NCBI RefSeq assembly: GCF_000801105.2
Contig: NC_079519.1
Location: 5,950,668 to 6,014,667, forward strand
Source: Raphanus sativus
Lineage: Eukaryota; Streptophyta; Magnoliopsida; Brassicales; Brassicaceae
DNA length: 64,000 bases
Reading direction: 5' to 3'
Below, piece after piece: positions 1 to 10,744 of this stretch. The first letter of the stretch is position 1. Every line of letters begins with the position of its first letter. The notes beneath the pieces are model-generated. The model was not told the origin of the DNA, did no database searches, and saw only the letters and a program-made list of their open reading frames with translations. The position numbers and the translations under genes were made by a program.

Positions 1-201
1 CATATTCACTTGGCCCAATCATCAACTCAGATTCTAATTTTGCTATAGTTTTGACGGGACGAAACCGATCCGTTTTTACTTCTTTCTGAAAGAGTGGAAA
101 AAAGAAGAAGCAAATTACTACATCTGCAAGTTATGGCCTACCACATAACTATGAGAAGAGGAAATCAAAAACTTATTATAACTAACAGAGATAAATTCAA
201 A
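1..201. other. Left edge, no feature seen
   Basis: AT-rich sequence in which I see no gene or repeat border. It ends at the left target-site copy of the retroposon described next. Confidence 0.5.
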
Positions 202-215
202 GTGGGTTAGAATTT

Positions 216-1129
216 TTTTTTTTTTTTTTTTTTGACATTTTTTTCTTATATTATATTAATCTTCCCTCGAAAGGGGGATCCGGTGACTTTTACAATTCCG
301 GTTAACCGGACAAAACAGAAAGCCCTAGGTTACATGGATCTAAGTAACAACATACAACAGGTTTTATTACAGAGAAAGAGTTCAGCGTGGGTGAGAAGAC
401 TTAGGATAGCGGAGCTACCCTCTCCGTTGAACACCGAAGAGACACCATCTGAACAGTCGCGACGTTCCCTGAACCAGGTGTCCAAGCTGGTTTTGGGACC
501 ATCGACACTCGCCGTCACGATAAGCTCTCCGACGGAGCAGTCCCGCGGCCACAAACGCCGAAACAGGAGAAGATCCGACAACTGAAACCCTAAACGCCGC
601 AAAACTCACCTCGTGTCGCCGCCATCTCACAAGTCCGAGGAGCCACACACCGCTTGTTTCCGACACGGCGGCAGAGAAGAAGAACGCTGGAGGAGAAACA
701 CCACCCGAGAAACCGCCATCCCCGAGCTTAGATCTGACTCCGACGGTTCCTCCACAAAACCGGTACGAGATCTGGATCCCGATGGCTGACTAGCGAGACT
801 TGGCTCCGGCTCCGCGGTTCTCAAACGAAGCTTCAGAGCCATGGATCTCGACGAACCACCAGAAACCAGAGTCTGTCTTAGAGGCCTCCGCTTCAAGAAG
901 CCTTTCCGATTCGCCGTGGAGAAGGAGAGGTGCCATCCGGAGCTCCGAAACTGAAGCGTCACCAACACTTAAGCTCAGAAGCCGAAAAAGGGGGGGGGGG
1001 GTGGGAGAGCGCGATACCGTCGACGAAGTCACCGGATCTGAGGCGTCTCCACCCAACGCGAGATGAACAGAGGAGAGAGAAGAGAGAAGCGCGTGATATA
1101 GACTCGCCACTCAAAGGCTTTTTAATATT
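216..1129 (-). mobile_element. Non-coding poly(A) retroposon, Sadhu-like, with 14-bp TSD
   Basis: A GC-rich 914-bp insert is flanked by identical 14-bp copies of GTGGGTTAGAATTT (202-215 and 1130-1143). On the minus strand it ends in a run of about 19 A (T run at 216-233), so it was inserted by target-primed reverse transcription. It has no reverse transcriptase and no long conserved frame; the open frames of 80-117 codons on both strands are chance products of its high GC content. Size, A-tail and lack of coding capacity resemble Sadhu elements, non-autonomous retroposons of Brassicaceae. The family name is an inference; the retroposon nature is seen directly. A run of about ten G lies near 990-1000. 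Confidence 0.8.
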
Positions 1130-1143
1130 GTGGGTTAGAATTT

Positions 1144-1670
1144 ATAAGGATTCAGACACATTACAATAGAGATAATTAGTAAAAAAGATCAAAAGATTTT
1201 AAAGTAAGATGATGAAATACAGTATGCTAATCTAAAGTTGCAGATGAATACGAATCTGATTATTGTACGAGGGAGATAAACCCATGTATATAAACACAAG
1301 TGTGACCTCAAGATAAAACTATATTATTTTTCAAAATGATTATAGTCGCGCTGCATAAGCAAGTCTAGTACATATAGTACTGTCCATAGCAGTGTTTTTT
1401 TTTGTCCATAGCAGTGTTATAGTAAGATAAGAAAGTTGTATATGAAATCTCAGAGAAAACAAACCGGTGTCCAAATTTAGCAAATCGATGTATTCAGCTG
1501 TCGCCATTAATCATATTAACAAGAAGGAAATAATTTCTTTTAAGCAAAACAAATAGAAAATATCAAATATTCCTCCTCACATTAACCTCAAGAACAATAA
1601 AGAAAACTACAACCCCTAGATCTTTGATTAAAAATATAAGTACGCATCTCAGTCGGTGCATATATGACAA
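1144..1670. other. Intergenic, 3' side of the copper transporter gene
   Basis: AT-rich DNA between the retroposon and the COPT gene stop. It probably includes the 3' UTR of the minus-strand copper transporter. No other feature is seen. Confidence 0.4.
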
Positions 1671-2159
1671 TTAACAAGCACAACCTGAGGCCGGAGGATC
1701 GTTAGTTTTCCGGTCGCCGGAGGGATTTCTGAAAGCTCGGCTTCCGAACAACATGTAGCCGATGGCATGACCAGCGAGGGCGGCTAGAAACACGCCGGCG
1801 TTGAATGACATGACGGCGAGCATGACTAGGTAAGCGAGGCCAGTACGGAGGGTGTACACGGCGGTTTGGACGAGCCCGGAGGTGAGGTTAGCGGAATCTC
1901 CGGCGGTGCCACGGAGGAGAGATGAGTGAGCAAGCCATTCGGTGATGACGGCGAGGAAGAAGACAAAGATGAGACAAAGAGCATACATGCCGGAGCTTGT
2001 TCCCGGCCAACCGGAAAAGAGAACTTCCGTGTTCTTGCCCCAAAAGAAAGTCATGTGCATCATCATCATCTTGTGATGTCCTCCTCCGTTCATGGATCCA
2101 TTATTCATCATGGATGGTGTTGATGGTGGAGGCATGTCATGCATGTTACCATGATCCAT
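1671..2159 (-). CDS. COPT1: High-affinity copper transporter, COPT1-like (CTR family)
   Basis: Intronless 162-aa CTR/COPT copper transporter, which in plants imports Cu(I) across the plasma membrane as a trimer. The N-terminus is rich in Met and His (residues 1-36, with four Met in a row at 31-34), as expected of the extracellular copper-collecting domain. Three membrane segments follow: about 57-77, 107-120 with the family MxxxM motif (M113, M117), and 121-140 with a small-residue packing motif (G130xxxG134). The C-terminus is Cys-Ala-Cys (160-162), the usual metal-binding CxC tail. MDH at the start, TFFWGKNTEVLFSGWPGTSS and the CAC end match Arabidopsis COPT1 more closely than COPT2. Length is normal for the family and nothing is broken. 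The upstream region carries clustered GTAC motifs (see 2299-2371). Confidence 0.93.
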   Translation of the reverse strand: MDHGNMHDMPPPSTPSMMNNGSMNGGGHHKMMMMHMTFFWGKNTEVLFSGWPGTSSGMYALCLIFVFFLAVITEWLAHSSLLRGTAGDSANLTSGLVQTAVYTLRTGLAYLVMLAVMSFNAGVFLAALAGHAIGYMLFGSRAFRNPSGDRKTNDPPASGCAC

Positions 2160-2298
2160 GATTTCTTTGCTTTGAGAGGAGAATGAATAACAATGTTAGA
2201 ACTTAGAAGGGCACTGGCTTGATATTTATTGATTGACGCGTTTATTGAGATTCCTCTTTTGTTTGGGTTTGTGTGGAGATAAGAGTAACGATGTTATA

Positions 2299-2371
2299 GT
2301 ACTACAGTACAACTTGTTTTTTGACTTTTCAAACTTTGTAACGTACAAAAAGGGGAATATATTGATAGTAC
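2299..2371. promoter_or_regulatory. Cluster of four GTAC copper-response cores
   Basis: GTAC occurs at 2299, 2307, 2343 and 2368, that is 140-212 bp upstream of the copper transporter start codon. GTAC is the core bound by the copper-sensing SBP factor SPL7 in Arabidopsis and CRR1 in Chlamydomonas, and COPT1/COPT2 are induced by copper shortage through SPL7. Four copies in 73 bp of AT-rich DNA is more than expected by chance. The motifs are seen; the regulation is inferred from the family. Confidence 0.6.
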
Positions 2372-3400
2372 AAAATTTAATTTTAATTATAATTACTATA
2401 TTTGGTTTGGAATTACAGGGAGTGTATCATAATCTTTTATAAATATTTTACCATTCTTGGAATTCTCAGAATTTGCTAAATCAATTTTGTGATTCGGATA
2501 TTATAGGCTATAGCGTACACGTAAACAAGTAACCAACCATACAAAAGAAGATAGTAGTGTGATGCGAGACTCATATAAAAGAGAACCGTATGGACCTTTT
2601 CAGTTAATGCATTGTAAACATTACGTTGACGAAACTCACTGATGCAGACGGTGACGTCTAAAAACCGCTTCGGGGTTATTCGCATAACTAATTTACATTT
2701 TTCAAGGAAGCCACTTTTGTATTACTATCTTCTAAAATATTATTGGCATGAGTTGTTAATCAGTCACTGTATAAGTCCCTAATCCAGTAGTTTGATTAAA
2801 GTTTTTAATACTTCTACTCCGCTTCTTACTTCCTTCTGTCTCCAACCAAGGGTATGGACTTGGTAGAAATTCTCTGGAATAGACTATTAACACTCAACTG
2901 GGCTTGACTATGTGAAATTCTACTTTGGGCTGGAAATTTTAATGGACTTGTTAGGACACTAAAGCCAAGAGCTTTTGTAAAACATTTTGGGTCTTTTATT
3001 TAATTTAAGAATGTAGTTTACAAAAAAAAAAAAAAAAAAAAAGTTCCTAATGTTCCGACGACATTTGTCTGTGGAATTTCAAGTTCGTGAAAGCTCGAGC
3101 TTGTGTAATTAGGACGAGCGACTTTTCACATCGTTACCACTAACTGTCTTGGCGAGAACTGTTGCACTACCGTCGGATCTACTTCTTTTCTGTCATATTT
3201 CACGTATGTCCTGGCTATTCTGGTGAGGCCATATTCACTTTCTGTATTCTGGGTCTCTCAACCGATGACCTGGGCTCCAATCTTGAGTCTGGGCCGAGAG
3301 CGAGTGTATTATGGGCCTATCCCTTACTTTTGCTAATTGAATTGGTACACATTTTAGCCTATCAAATCTCAGATATATGAAGACAAATTTTGATGATTTG
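2372..3400. other. Intergenic, nothing recognisable except an A run
   Basis: Mostly AT-rich upstream DNA. A run of 21 A (about 3021-3041) may mark the tail of an old retroposon, but no matching TSD or border could be found. Confidence 0.35.
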
Positions 3401-4254
3401 ATTTATTTAGCTAAGATGCAAAAGATTTTCGGTACGTTCACCGGAGATTTTGTTAATGTAGACCCATACTTGTGCGTTTCTTTTCCAATGAAAAACAGAA
3501 GAGAAGAAACTTTAAATTTGATAAACGATGGATGAGGAAATAAGGCTTTAGAGAAGTAGTAACGGCCAATTGGGAATCACCAGCGAGGGATAGTCATGCG
3601 AGCATGTATGAGAAGATCAGTAGGACAAGGGGTACTATCTCACGATGGAAAAGACATAAGCCTTCCAATTATGAGATCCTCAAAGCAGAGCTGAAAGAAA
3701 AATTGGACAAGGCACAAGCTGATGAATCAATCTTAAGCGAGGAGCAATTGGAGCTCCACTACAAGAAAACACCCGGAATTCCGACGGCGGTTCCGACGGA
3801 CACAAAAGTCGTCGGATGTTTTTGACGACTTTCAGACCGATTTCCGACGAAAACGAAAAATATGAAGTCGTCGGTATTCCGTCAATATATTCTGACGGAA
3901 TACCGAGGAAAAGAGGTCTGTCGGTATATTCCGACGATATTACGACGACATTCTGATAAAACATGGTTCGTCGGTATTCCGTCAGAATATACTGACGGAA
4001 TACCGACGATATTTCGATCAACATATATAACCGTTGGGGTCGTCGGAAATTCGTCGGTGTATTCTGACGGAATACCGACGACATAAGATTTCATAAAAGT
4101 TTTGATATGTCCTCGGTAATCCGTCAGAAAATACTGACGACATTCTGATGGACTGGACATGTCCGTCGGAATGTCGTCAGTATTTTCTGACGGATTACCA
4201 AGGACATATGGTTTCATTGAATTTTCGATATGTCCTCGGTAATCCGTCAGAGTC

Positions 4255-5190
4255 CAGTCCGTCGGAATGTCGTCGGTATTTTCTGACGGATTACCGAGGA
4301 CATGTGTTTCTACAAAATTTCAAACATGAAAATCTACAAATTTATATGTCAAAAGTATGAAAATAACACATGATAAGTCTTTAGTATAGTATTAGATCGC
4401 AACCGTTCAAATATAACAACTCATTTAAATATTTATGTATGCATATCATTATTTTCACAACATCTCATCTTAACATTCATATACTTATACAATCATATAT
4501 ATAATCTTACACTACAAAAAAATGTTGTTGTGTTAAATCATGTTATAAAAAATATATTTATTGTTAAATCTTTATGCAAATACTATATTTCTTATCAAAG
4601 ATTTGGATTTTGCATTTAGAAACTTGAAACCAACCCCTAAACACTAAGTCGTCGGAATTCCGTCAGAATTTTCTGACGGATTACCGAGGACATATGGTTT
4701 CATTGAATTTTCGATATGTCCTCGGTAATCCGTCAGAAAATACCGACGACATTCCGACGGACATGTCCAGTCCGTCAGAATGTCGTCGGTATTTTCTGAC
4801 GGATTACCGAGGACATGTGTTTCTACAAAATTTTAAACATAAAAATCTACAAATTTATATGCCAAAAGTATGAAAATAACACATAATAAGTCTTTAGTAT
4901 AGTATTAGATCGCAACCGTTCAAATATAACAACTTATTTAAATATTTATGTATGCATATCATTGTTTTCACAACATCTCATCTTAACATTCATATACTTA
5001 TACAATCATATTTATAATCTTACACTACAAAAAAATGTTGTTGTGTTAAATCATGTTATAAAAATATATTTATTGTTAAATCTTTATGCAAATACTATAT
5101 TTCTTATCAAAGATTTGGATTTTACATTTAAAAACTTGAAACCAACCCCTAAACACTAAGTCTTCGGAATTCCGTCAGAATGGGTCGTCA
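4255..5190. repeat. 513-bp direct duplication inside the CACTA subterminal zone
   Basis: The block beginning near 4255 (CAGTCCGTCGGAATGTCG) and running past ACACTAAGTC near 4650 is repeated from about 4768 to 5165, offset 513 bp and almost identical. Each copy contains an AT-rich non-motif stretch of about 330 bp between GTCGG-type arrays. Each also contains ACACTACAAAAAAATG (near 4510 and 5023), which resembles the CACTA terminus and may be an abortive internal end. Confidence 0.8.
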
Positions 5191-5352
5191 GTATTCCGTC
5201 GAAAAATACTGACGGACAATATATCCGTCGGTATTCTAATTTCCCCGGGAAAACCAAACCGCGTGAAAATTTTCGCGAACCGCCTTTTCGTATATATTTA
5301 ATGATTCTGACGGAATACTGACGAACTTCGTCCGTCAGAATTATTAAATATA

Positions 5353-5984
5353 AAAAACCCTTCTTCTTCTTCTTCTTCTTCGTTATCACCGCCTCTCTCT
5401 CAAACCTCTCCGCGATTCCTCTCCTTCTGACGGCGATTCCGGCCAAACTCAAGCTCCCTTCACCGGTGAATCACCTCCTCATCCTCATATCTCTTCTCCA
5501 AACCCCTAATCATGTAAGAATCATCCCCTCCTCATCTAATCTCAAGTTTTTAGGGTTTTGGTTTTTAGATTTTAGGTTGTTTGATTGTAAACCTGAATTT
5601 TGGGTTGTTTGATTGTAAATTCTAGGATTGAATGGATAGTTTAGGATATATATGTTTGGATTGTTGTTTGGTTTGTTGTTTATTTTTTTGGATTTTTTTT
5701 GGTGTTTTGGTTAAAATTCAAAACGTTTTTCAAGTTTTAAAATGTTTTTTGATTTTTTAAACGTTTTTTTATTTTTAAAAACGTGTATATGATTTATAAA
5801 AACGTTTTATGATTTTTTCAAACGTTTTTTGATTTTTTTCAAACGTTTTTTGATTTTTTAATATATTTTTATTTTTAAAAACGTGTATATGATTTTTAAA
5901 AATGTTTTTATGATTTTTTCAAAACGTTTTTCAAGTTTACAGTATATATAGAATTCTTTATAATTTTTATACACACACATATAT

Positions 5985-6017
<33 letters not shown>

Positions 6018-6205
6018 TTTTTAATATTTTATAAAGTTTTATACATATATATGTATAAATCATGTATAATAAAAAATTTAACAATTTTTTATAATTTTAT
6101 ACATATATATATATATATAAAATTTTAATATTTATAATTCTTATACACATATATATATATAAATTTTAATATTTTATAATTTTTATACATATATATGTAT
6201 AAATC
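5353..6205 (+). other. Leader and first intron-like region of the CACTA gene
   Basis: Begins with a TTC repeat (5360-5381) and a CT-rich leader, then long T-rich sequence with repeats of the type AAACGTTTTTTGATTTTT (5700-5940) and an AT microsatellite (about 5975-6020). It looks like 5' UTR plus intron of the element's gene. No coding exon is recognised. Confidence 0.4.
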
Positions 6206-6793
6206 ATGTCTAATAATGGCGGTTTTTTGATCGAAGCAAATGAGGGTAATCCCGTTGATAATCTCCAACTCATCAAGGTGGCTCACACTAACAAGAAGAC
6301 GGGTCAAATCCAAGACGTTGTCATCAAAGGTGTCGTTGAGATGGTGGAAACTGAAATAGCATCTCAGTCTCAGTCTCAGCCTCTCTCTGATGACGGCGAT
6401 TCTACAGGAGCGTCAACCAACTTGTCTCGATTGCAAATCAATGAGATGGTTGAAAAGGTAAATTTCAAAATTAATAAGTTTATTTTATAAGGTAGTTTAT
6501 AACTAACTTTAAATATTTTTGTAGGCCATTCCTAAAAGGAAAGGAGACCGTTTAGTTGGGCTGGCCCGCCGTGCTTCTTCGTATCCGACATCTTCTTCGC
6601 AAGCTCCGTATGCCGTTCCCATGATTCTCGAGGAGCTGCATGACAAAGATGAACGGATTGTGGCATTGGAGCAGCAGAACGCCACTATCCTTACCGAGAA
6701 CCAAACCATCCTTGCTGAGCTGGCATCGCAAAAGAAGACCACGCAGAGATCATGGAGAAGCTAAACCGTTTGTTTCCTTCGATCAGTTCTTAG
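6206..6793 (+). pseudogene. C-terminal part of a plant CACTA TNPA-like protein (Transposase_24 type)
   Basis: Two exons (6206-6457 and 6525-6764; donor AAG|GTAAAT, acceptor TTTGTAG|GCC) encode 163 aa. The piece resembles the C-terminal end of plant En/Spm transposase-associated proteins: an N-terminal part with VAHTNKKTGQIQD, a Ser/Gln-rich stretch, then PKRKGDRLVGLARRASS and a leucine-heptad coiled coil (DERIVALEQQNATILTEN). The large N-terminal DNA-binding half is missing. Near 6739 a one-base shift removes the natural end: in the next frame the sequence continues DHAEIMEKLNRLFPSISS and stops at 6791-6793. It is therefore both truncated and frameshifted. Confidence 0.7.
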
Positions 6794-7795
6794 TTTTTTC
6801 TGAATTTAAAACTTTCTGAATGTTTTTTTTCTATTTCGGTTTGTATGAATTTTGAACTCTATAATATTATTAATTTTCACTTTTAGATTTGTTTTAATTA
6901 TTTTTTTTTAAATTGCAAAATTTAATTCTAATAAAAATAATTTAAAAATGAAAAATTTAATTATTTATTTAATTGAAAATACCGACGACATATGGTTCGT
7001 CAGAAAATACTGACGAACCAAGTTCGTCGGTATTTTCCAAGGATTTAGTCCGTCAGTATTTTCTGACGAACCAAGTGTCGTCGGTATTTTCTGAGGACTT
7101 GGTTCGTCGGTTCGTTCTGATTTCCGATGAAACATGTTGTCGAAAATGCTCTCGGAATGTGGTCGCAAGTTCGTCAGTATATGGTTTCTCGGTATTCGTC
7201 AGAAGTTCGTCGGTATGTCTGACAAAATTCCGACGAAATTGAAAATACCGACGAAATGATACCGACGGACGGTTTCGTCAGAAATTCGTCAAAATATGCC
7301 TATTCCGACGACATTCTGACGAATTTGTCCGTCAGTATCCCCATGTTTTCTTGTAGTGCTCAAACGAAAGCTTTGTACTGCCTATAGAGAGGAGGATTTT
7401 TTTGGAAACAAAAAAGTTGTATGCATGGTTTAGAGAAGGAGATTGAAATACAAGATACTTTCATACAAAGACTAAGCAAAGAAGAGCCAATAATTGGATA
7501 ACTAGGCTAAAAAACTCGATGAACCAGTGGGTGGAAACGAAAGAGGGTATCAAAGAGGTAGCTACGTCCTACTTTCAACAGCTTTCACCGCATCGAACCC
7601 AATCACCATCGATGATACAATCCGGCACATTGCCGCATCGGTGAATGAGAAAATGAACCAGCGTTACTTAGAATTCCTCATGATGAGGAGATACGTGAGA
7701 TGACTTTTTCTATAAAAAGTCCTGGAAAGAACCCGAACCTGATAGTATGACAAGTTTTTTTTACCAACGGTTCTGGACTACGAACAGCAAAGGTG

Positions 7796-8229
7796 TAGTT
7801 GTTTTCTTAGATGGAAATATATTAAGGTAATATTTTATTCGAGCAAAATACTTAAGGTAAAGATAAGTATACAAATATATAAGGAATTTCTTTTTATTTT
7901 GAGGTTGAATGCGCATATAGGAGGAGACTAGCAAATTGGTAACTTTTTTTTGGTTACTAGCTGGACGTAAAGGAGTGGTTGGAATCGCTTGCATTAAGAA
8001 GATTGTGTTTATGTATCTACCCGTGGGTCTATAAAAAGATTGTGTTCGTCCCAACTCCCAATCACCCATCTCATTGATAACCAAAAGAGTACCTTGTAAA
8101 AACGGACATTGTTATATTTACCTATTTTCATTAGTTAGAGAAATCTCATCTGTAAAAGCTAAATTTATAGAAGAAAAGAAGTGACTGTGTGTAAAACTAA
8201 AAGGAAAAAATAAGAAGAATAGATTCGTG
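7796..8229. other. No gene seen after the LINE fragment
   Basis: AT-rich sequence with no recognisable coding or repeat border. Confidence 0.3.
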
Positions 8230-8490
8230 AAATCCGAAAGCTCTCCAAGCTGGAATTTCAGAAAATCTGTATAAAATCATATTGTCAAGCACTTATTGCT
8301 GCTATTTCCTTGAAATGATCTCTACGGAATCTCTCGGGACATAGAAGCTCTGTCATCTTGTTTTTCTTGCATTTCTTTTAACTTTATTTCGAGCAATTTG
8401 AACTCTTTGGTAGATTTCTTTGCCAAGTCTGTATTATACTCTGCTCCTTCCAACTAGCTTGGTTGGCTTTGTCTTCTTTATAATATTTGG
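8230..8490 (-). pseudogene. Possible remnant of a PIF/Harbinger ORF1 or NAM-associated protein
   Basis: On the minus strand a degraded frame contains AEYNTDLAKKSTKEF followed by an alternating Lys/Glu/Leu stretch (LLEIKLKEMQEKQDDRAS), then stops. Such coiled-coil tails end the trihelix/NAM-associated proteins that accompany PIF/Harbinger transposases. The match is by impression only, the piece is short and the frame is broken, so this is a weak call. Confidence 0.3.
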
Positions 8491-10229
8491 CGTTAAAAAA
8501 AGATTTGTGGATCCTGTTATATCGAAGTTATATATACATACATAAATTGTCTGTATTATTTAAAAGGTGTTCCATACTGTTTCCATATTCGTTGCATACG
8601 CATTTACGCTGAGTAGCGATCAGACTTATTAACACATGGACATTGGAGTTTCAGTTTCTTTTTTGTTTACTAGAGATTATACAAAACCCATGTTTGGTGT
8701 TGTGGGCTTTGGTAACCCGAAATACAAAGACAGGAATTGAATCCGGAACCTCCACAAATTTAGACCATGAAATTCTAGGTTATTTTACATGACGATTTAG
8801 CGAATGGATTACTTAACCTGGATCACCAATGTGAAAAAGAAGATATATTAACAGATGGCTACAGGGAACAAGTTTGTTACTATGTGAAAAAGATAAACTG
8901 AAACTGATAAGTGATAACCTTTAACCGGAACTTAACAAACCTTTAACCTACTTAACTAGACTAGGTAAACAAATTGTTGGGCTCTGATATTATTCTGAGT
9001 TCCATATCAGAAAATGCAAACAATCATCGTTTGATATACAAATCAAGTCAAAATCAATTAGTATAAGGTTCTTTTAAGATGGTGCAAAAAAAAGTCTAAA
9101 CGGACTTGACCAATTGACCTAAAAGGAATAATGGCTCCCATCGGCAACTATTGTTTATGGTGGGATCGCGGAAAAAATAGTTTCCGCTTCGGAAAAATTA
9201 ATTAAACTAGGGAAAACTTTAAAGTTTGTGGAATGATGGAATAAATGTTTTATTGATTAAAATATTTTAGATAGTATTCACTTTTTATAAGAAAAATAAA
9301 TATTAATAATAAAAATAACTATTACATAATATAAAAGTAACTAAAATTTATTAAAATAATTTTAGCTCTTACTATAAATATTTAACTTCTCTTTTAATAT
9401 GATTTAATAACAGATTGACGTTTTATAAAACATATTATAATATAACATTTATTTTTAACATAAATATTTATCATAAAATTATTTAAAATTTTAAAATGGT
9501 ATTAACATATAATTTAATAATATGAAAGTGTTGAATTTATAATCTTTTCCACCATAATCTACTAAAACTTATTATTCCACTTGATGAAACTTTTTTTTTT
9601 ATAATTCTGTTAGCAAAAATGCAAACCTATTTTTTTCATTCCGCAACTTTTCTTGATTAGTAAAATACTTGTAGAATCGTGTAAAAATGCAATTTTGCCG
9701 TTCCACAACGTTACCAATTAGAACCAATATCTTACTTCTTACTAATGTATTGCGTTTTAGTAGAACATATAACAGAGTCCAACAAAGATGATAACTAGAT
9801 TTTGGAAATCAACAAAGTGACATGATTTTTAACACGATAACAGCACTAGTGTATATATTGCTACTTTGCTAGACTACAGCTCGGTCAAAATTTTAATATT
9901 CGTAGTTCAATCAAAGTCGGTTCTTCCTAACTAATGCTATATCATTTTAGTTTTGTAAAGGTGTATGCTGTAGCACGAATACCTAAAACCCAAATTGGAA
10001 AGAGAAGTCACATCACTCGAGTGGAGAAATGTATTGTGTACACCGTCACTGGCTCAGAATTAATATGAATAAATGACAAACCGTGAGTGCACATGAACCT
10101 TATAAAGTACGAAGAATAAGTCAACGACATTCTTGCACATTACGATAAGTCGGCGGATTTAAGACCATTCACGAGGCCACGAGCATGTCATATCTTTTCA
10201 CATTTCCGCACATCTAAACGCGTTCCGTA
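8491..10229. other. AT-rich intergenic stretch
   Basis: No gene, TSD or repeat border could be supported. The segment 9110-9740 has poly-A/T-rich, MITE-like composition but no matching ends. Confidence 0.3.
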
Positions 10230-10323
10230 GATAATATTTTTGAAACATGCATTCATACAAAACTAATACTGTTTTAGATAACATTTTTGAAACATGCATT
10301 CATACAAAACTAATACTGTTTTA
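10230..10323. repeat. 47-bp tandem duplication
   Basis: Two adjacent copies of a 47-bp unit (10230-10276 and 10277-10323) differ at one base (GATAATATTT against GATAACATTT). It lies about 420 bp beyond the stop codon of the minus-strand gene described next. Confidence 0.9.
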
Positions 10324-10744
10324 TTCAGAAAACCATGGCTGCAATTCTGTAAGCGCAATTTGTAAATAAGAGAGTTTAAGCAAGCGAACTAGATGTAAGA
10401 ACTAAGGCGTAATACTAAAATCAAATTTTATTTTTATAACACTGGCGATGCTTTTATTACAAGGAATCCTACCAAAAACAACACATCACCTTTATACAAT
10501 AGACATGCAAATATATAAACATACGCATGCATATTTCATTGTTCTTTTATCACAAGAACTATTTATTTTACCTGAACCAGCTAATAGAACTATCAATAAT
10601 AAAAGAACAAATTCACCCCCGATTAAAATCTACATATTTCCAAAAATAATGATTATTTAAAGCTTTTTATTTATTTTATATTTTGACCCCACTATATTGG
10701 AAACCTATAACTTCAGCAACCAAGGGCATGTGCCAATGTTTTGA

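Larger units (their letters stand above)
3757..7358. mobile_element. CACTA (En/Spm) transposon, 3.6 kb, intact ends
   Basis: The element starts CACTACAAGAAAACA and ends with the exact reverse complement TGTTTTCTTGTAGTG. A 3-bp TSD, CTC, lies at 3754-3756 and 7359-7361, as typical for CACTA elements. Both subterminal zones (3780-5350 and 6975-7340) are packed with short direct and inverted copies of GTCGGTATTCCGTCAG-type motifs, the usual binding array of the TNPA-like protein. It interrupts the LINE fragment described separately. Only a C-terminal remnant of a TNPA-like gene is present and no DDE transposase, so it is non-autonomous, but its perfect 15-bp ends could be mobilised in trans. Confidence 0.93.
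3420..7795 (+). mobile_element. LINE (non-LTR) fragment split by a CACTA element
   Basis: Two pieces of one LINE ORF2 flank the CACTA insertion. The left piece (about 3420-3756) reads, in one frame with a single stop, FKFDKRWMRK and GFREVVTANWESP, then an acidic/basic linker ending EEQLEL; this is the segment between endonuclease and reverse transcriptase. The right piece (7362 to about 7795) continues with LKRKLCTAYREE, FFWKQKS, later MNQWVETKEGIKEVATSYF and FYQRFWTT, the start of the reverse transcriptase domain, with several frameshifts. The catalytic YADD part is absent. It is a dead fragment; no poly(A) or TSD is visible. Confidence 0.8.

Noticed and set aside
232..1169. Several overlapping open frames of 79-117 codons on both strands
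   Set aside because: They result from high GC content of the retroposon; no frame has conserved motifs, and they overlap on opposite strands.
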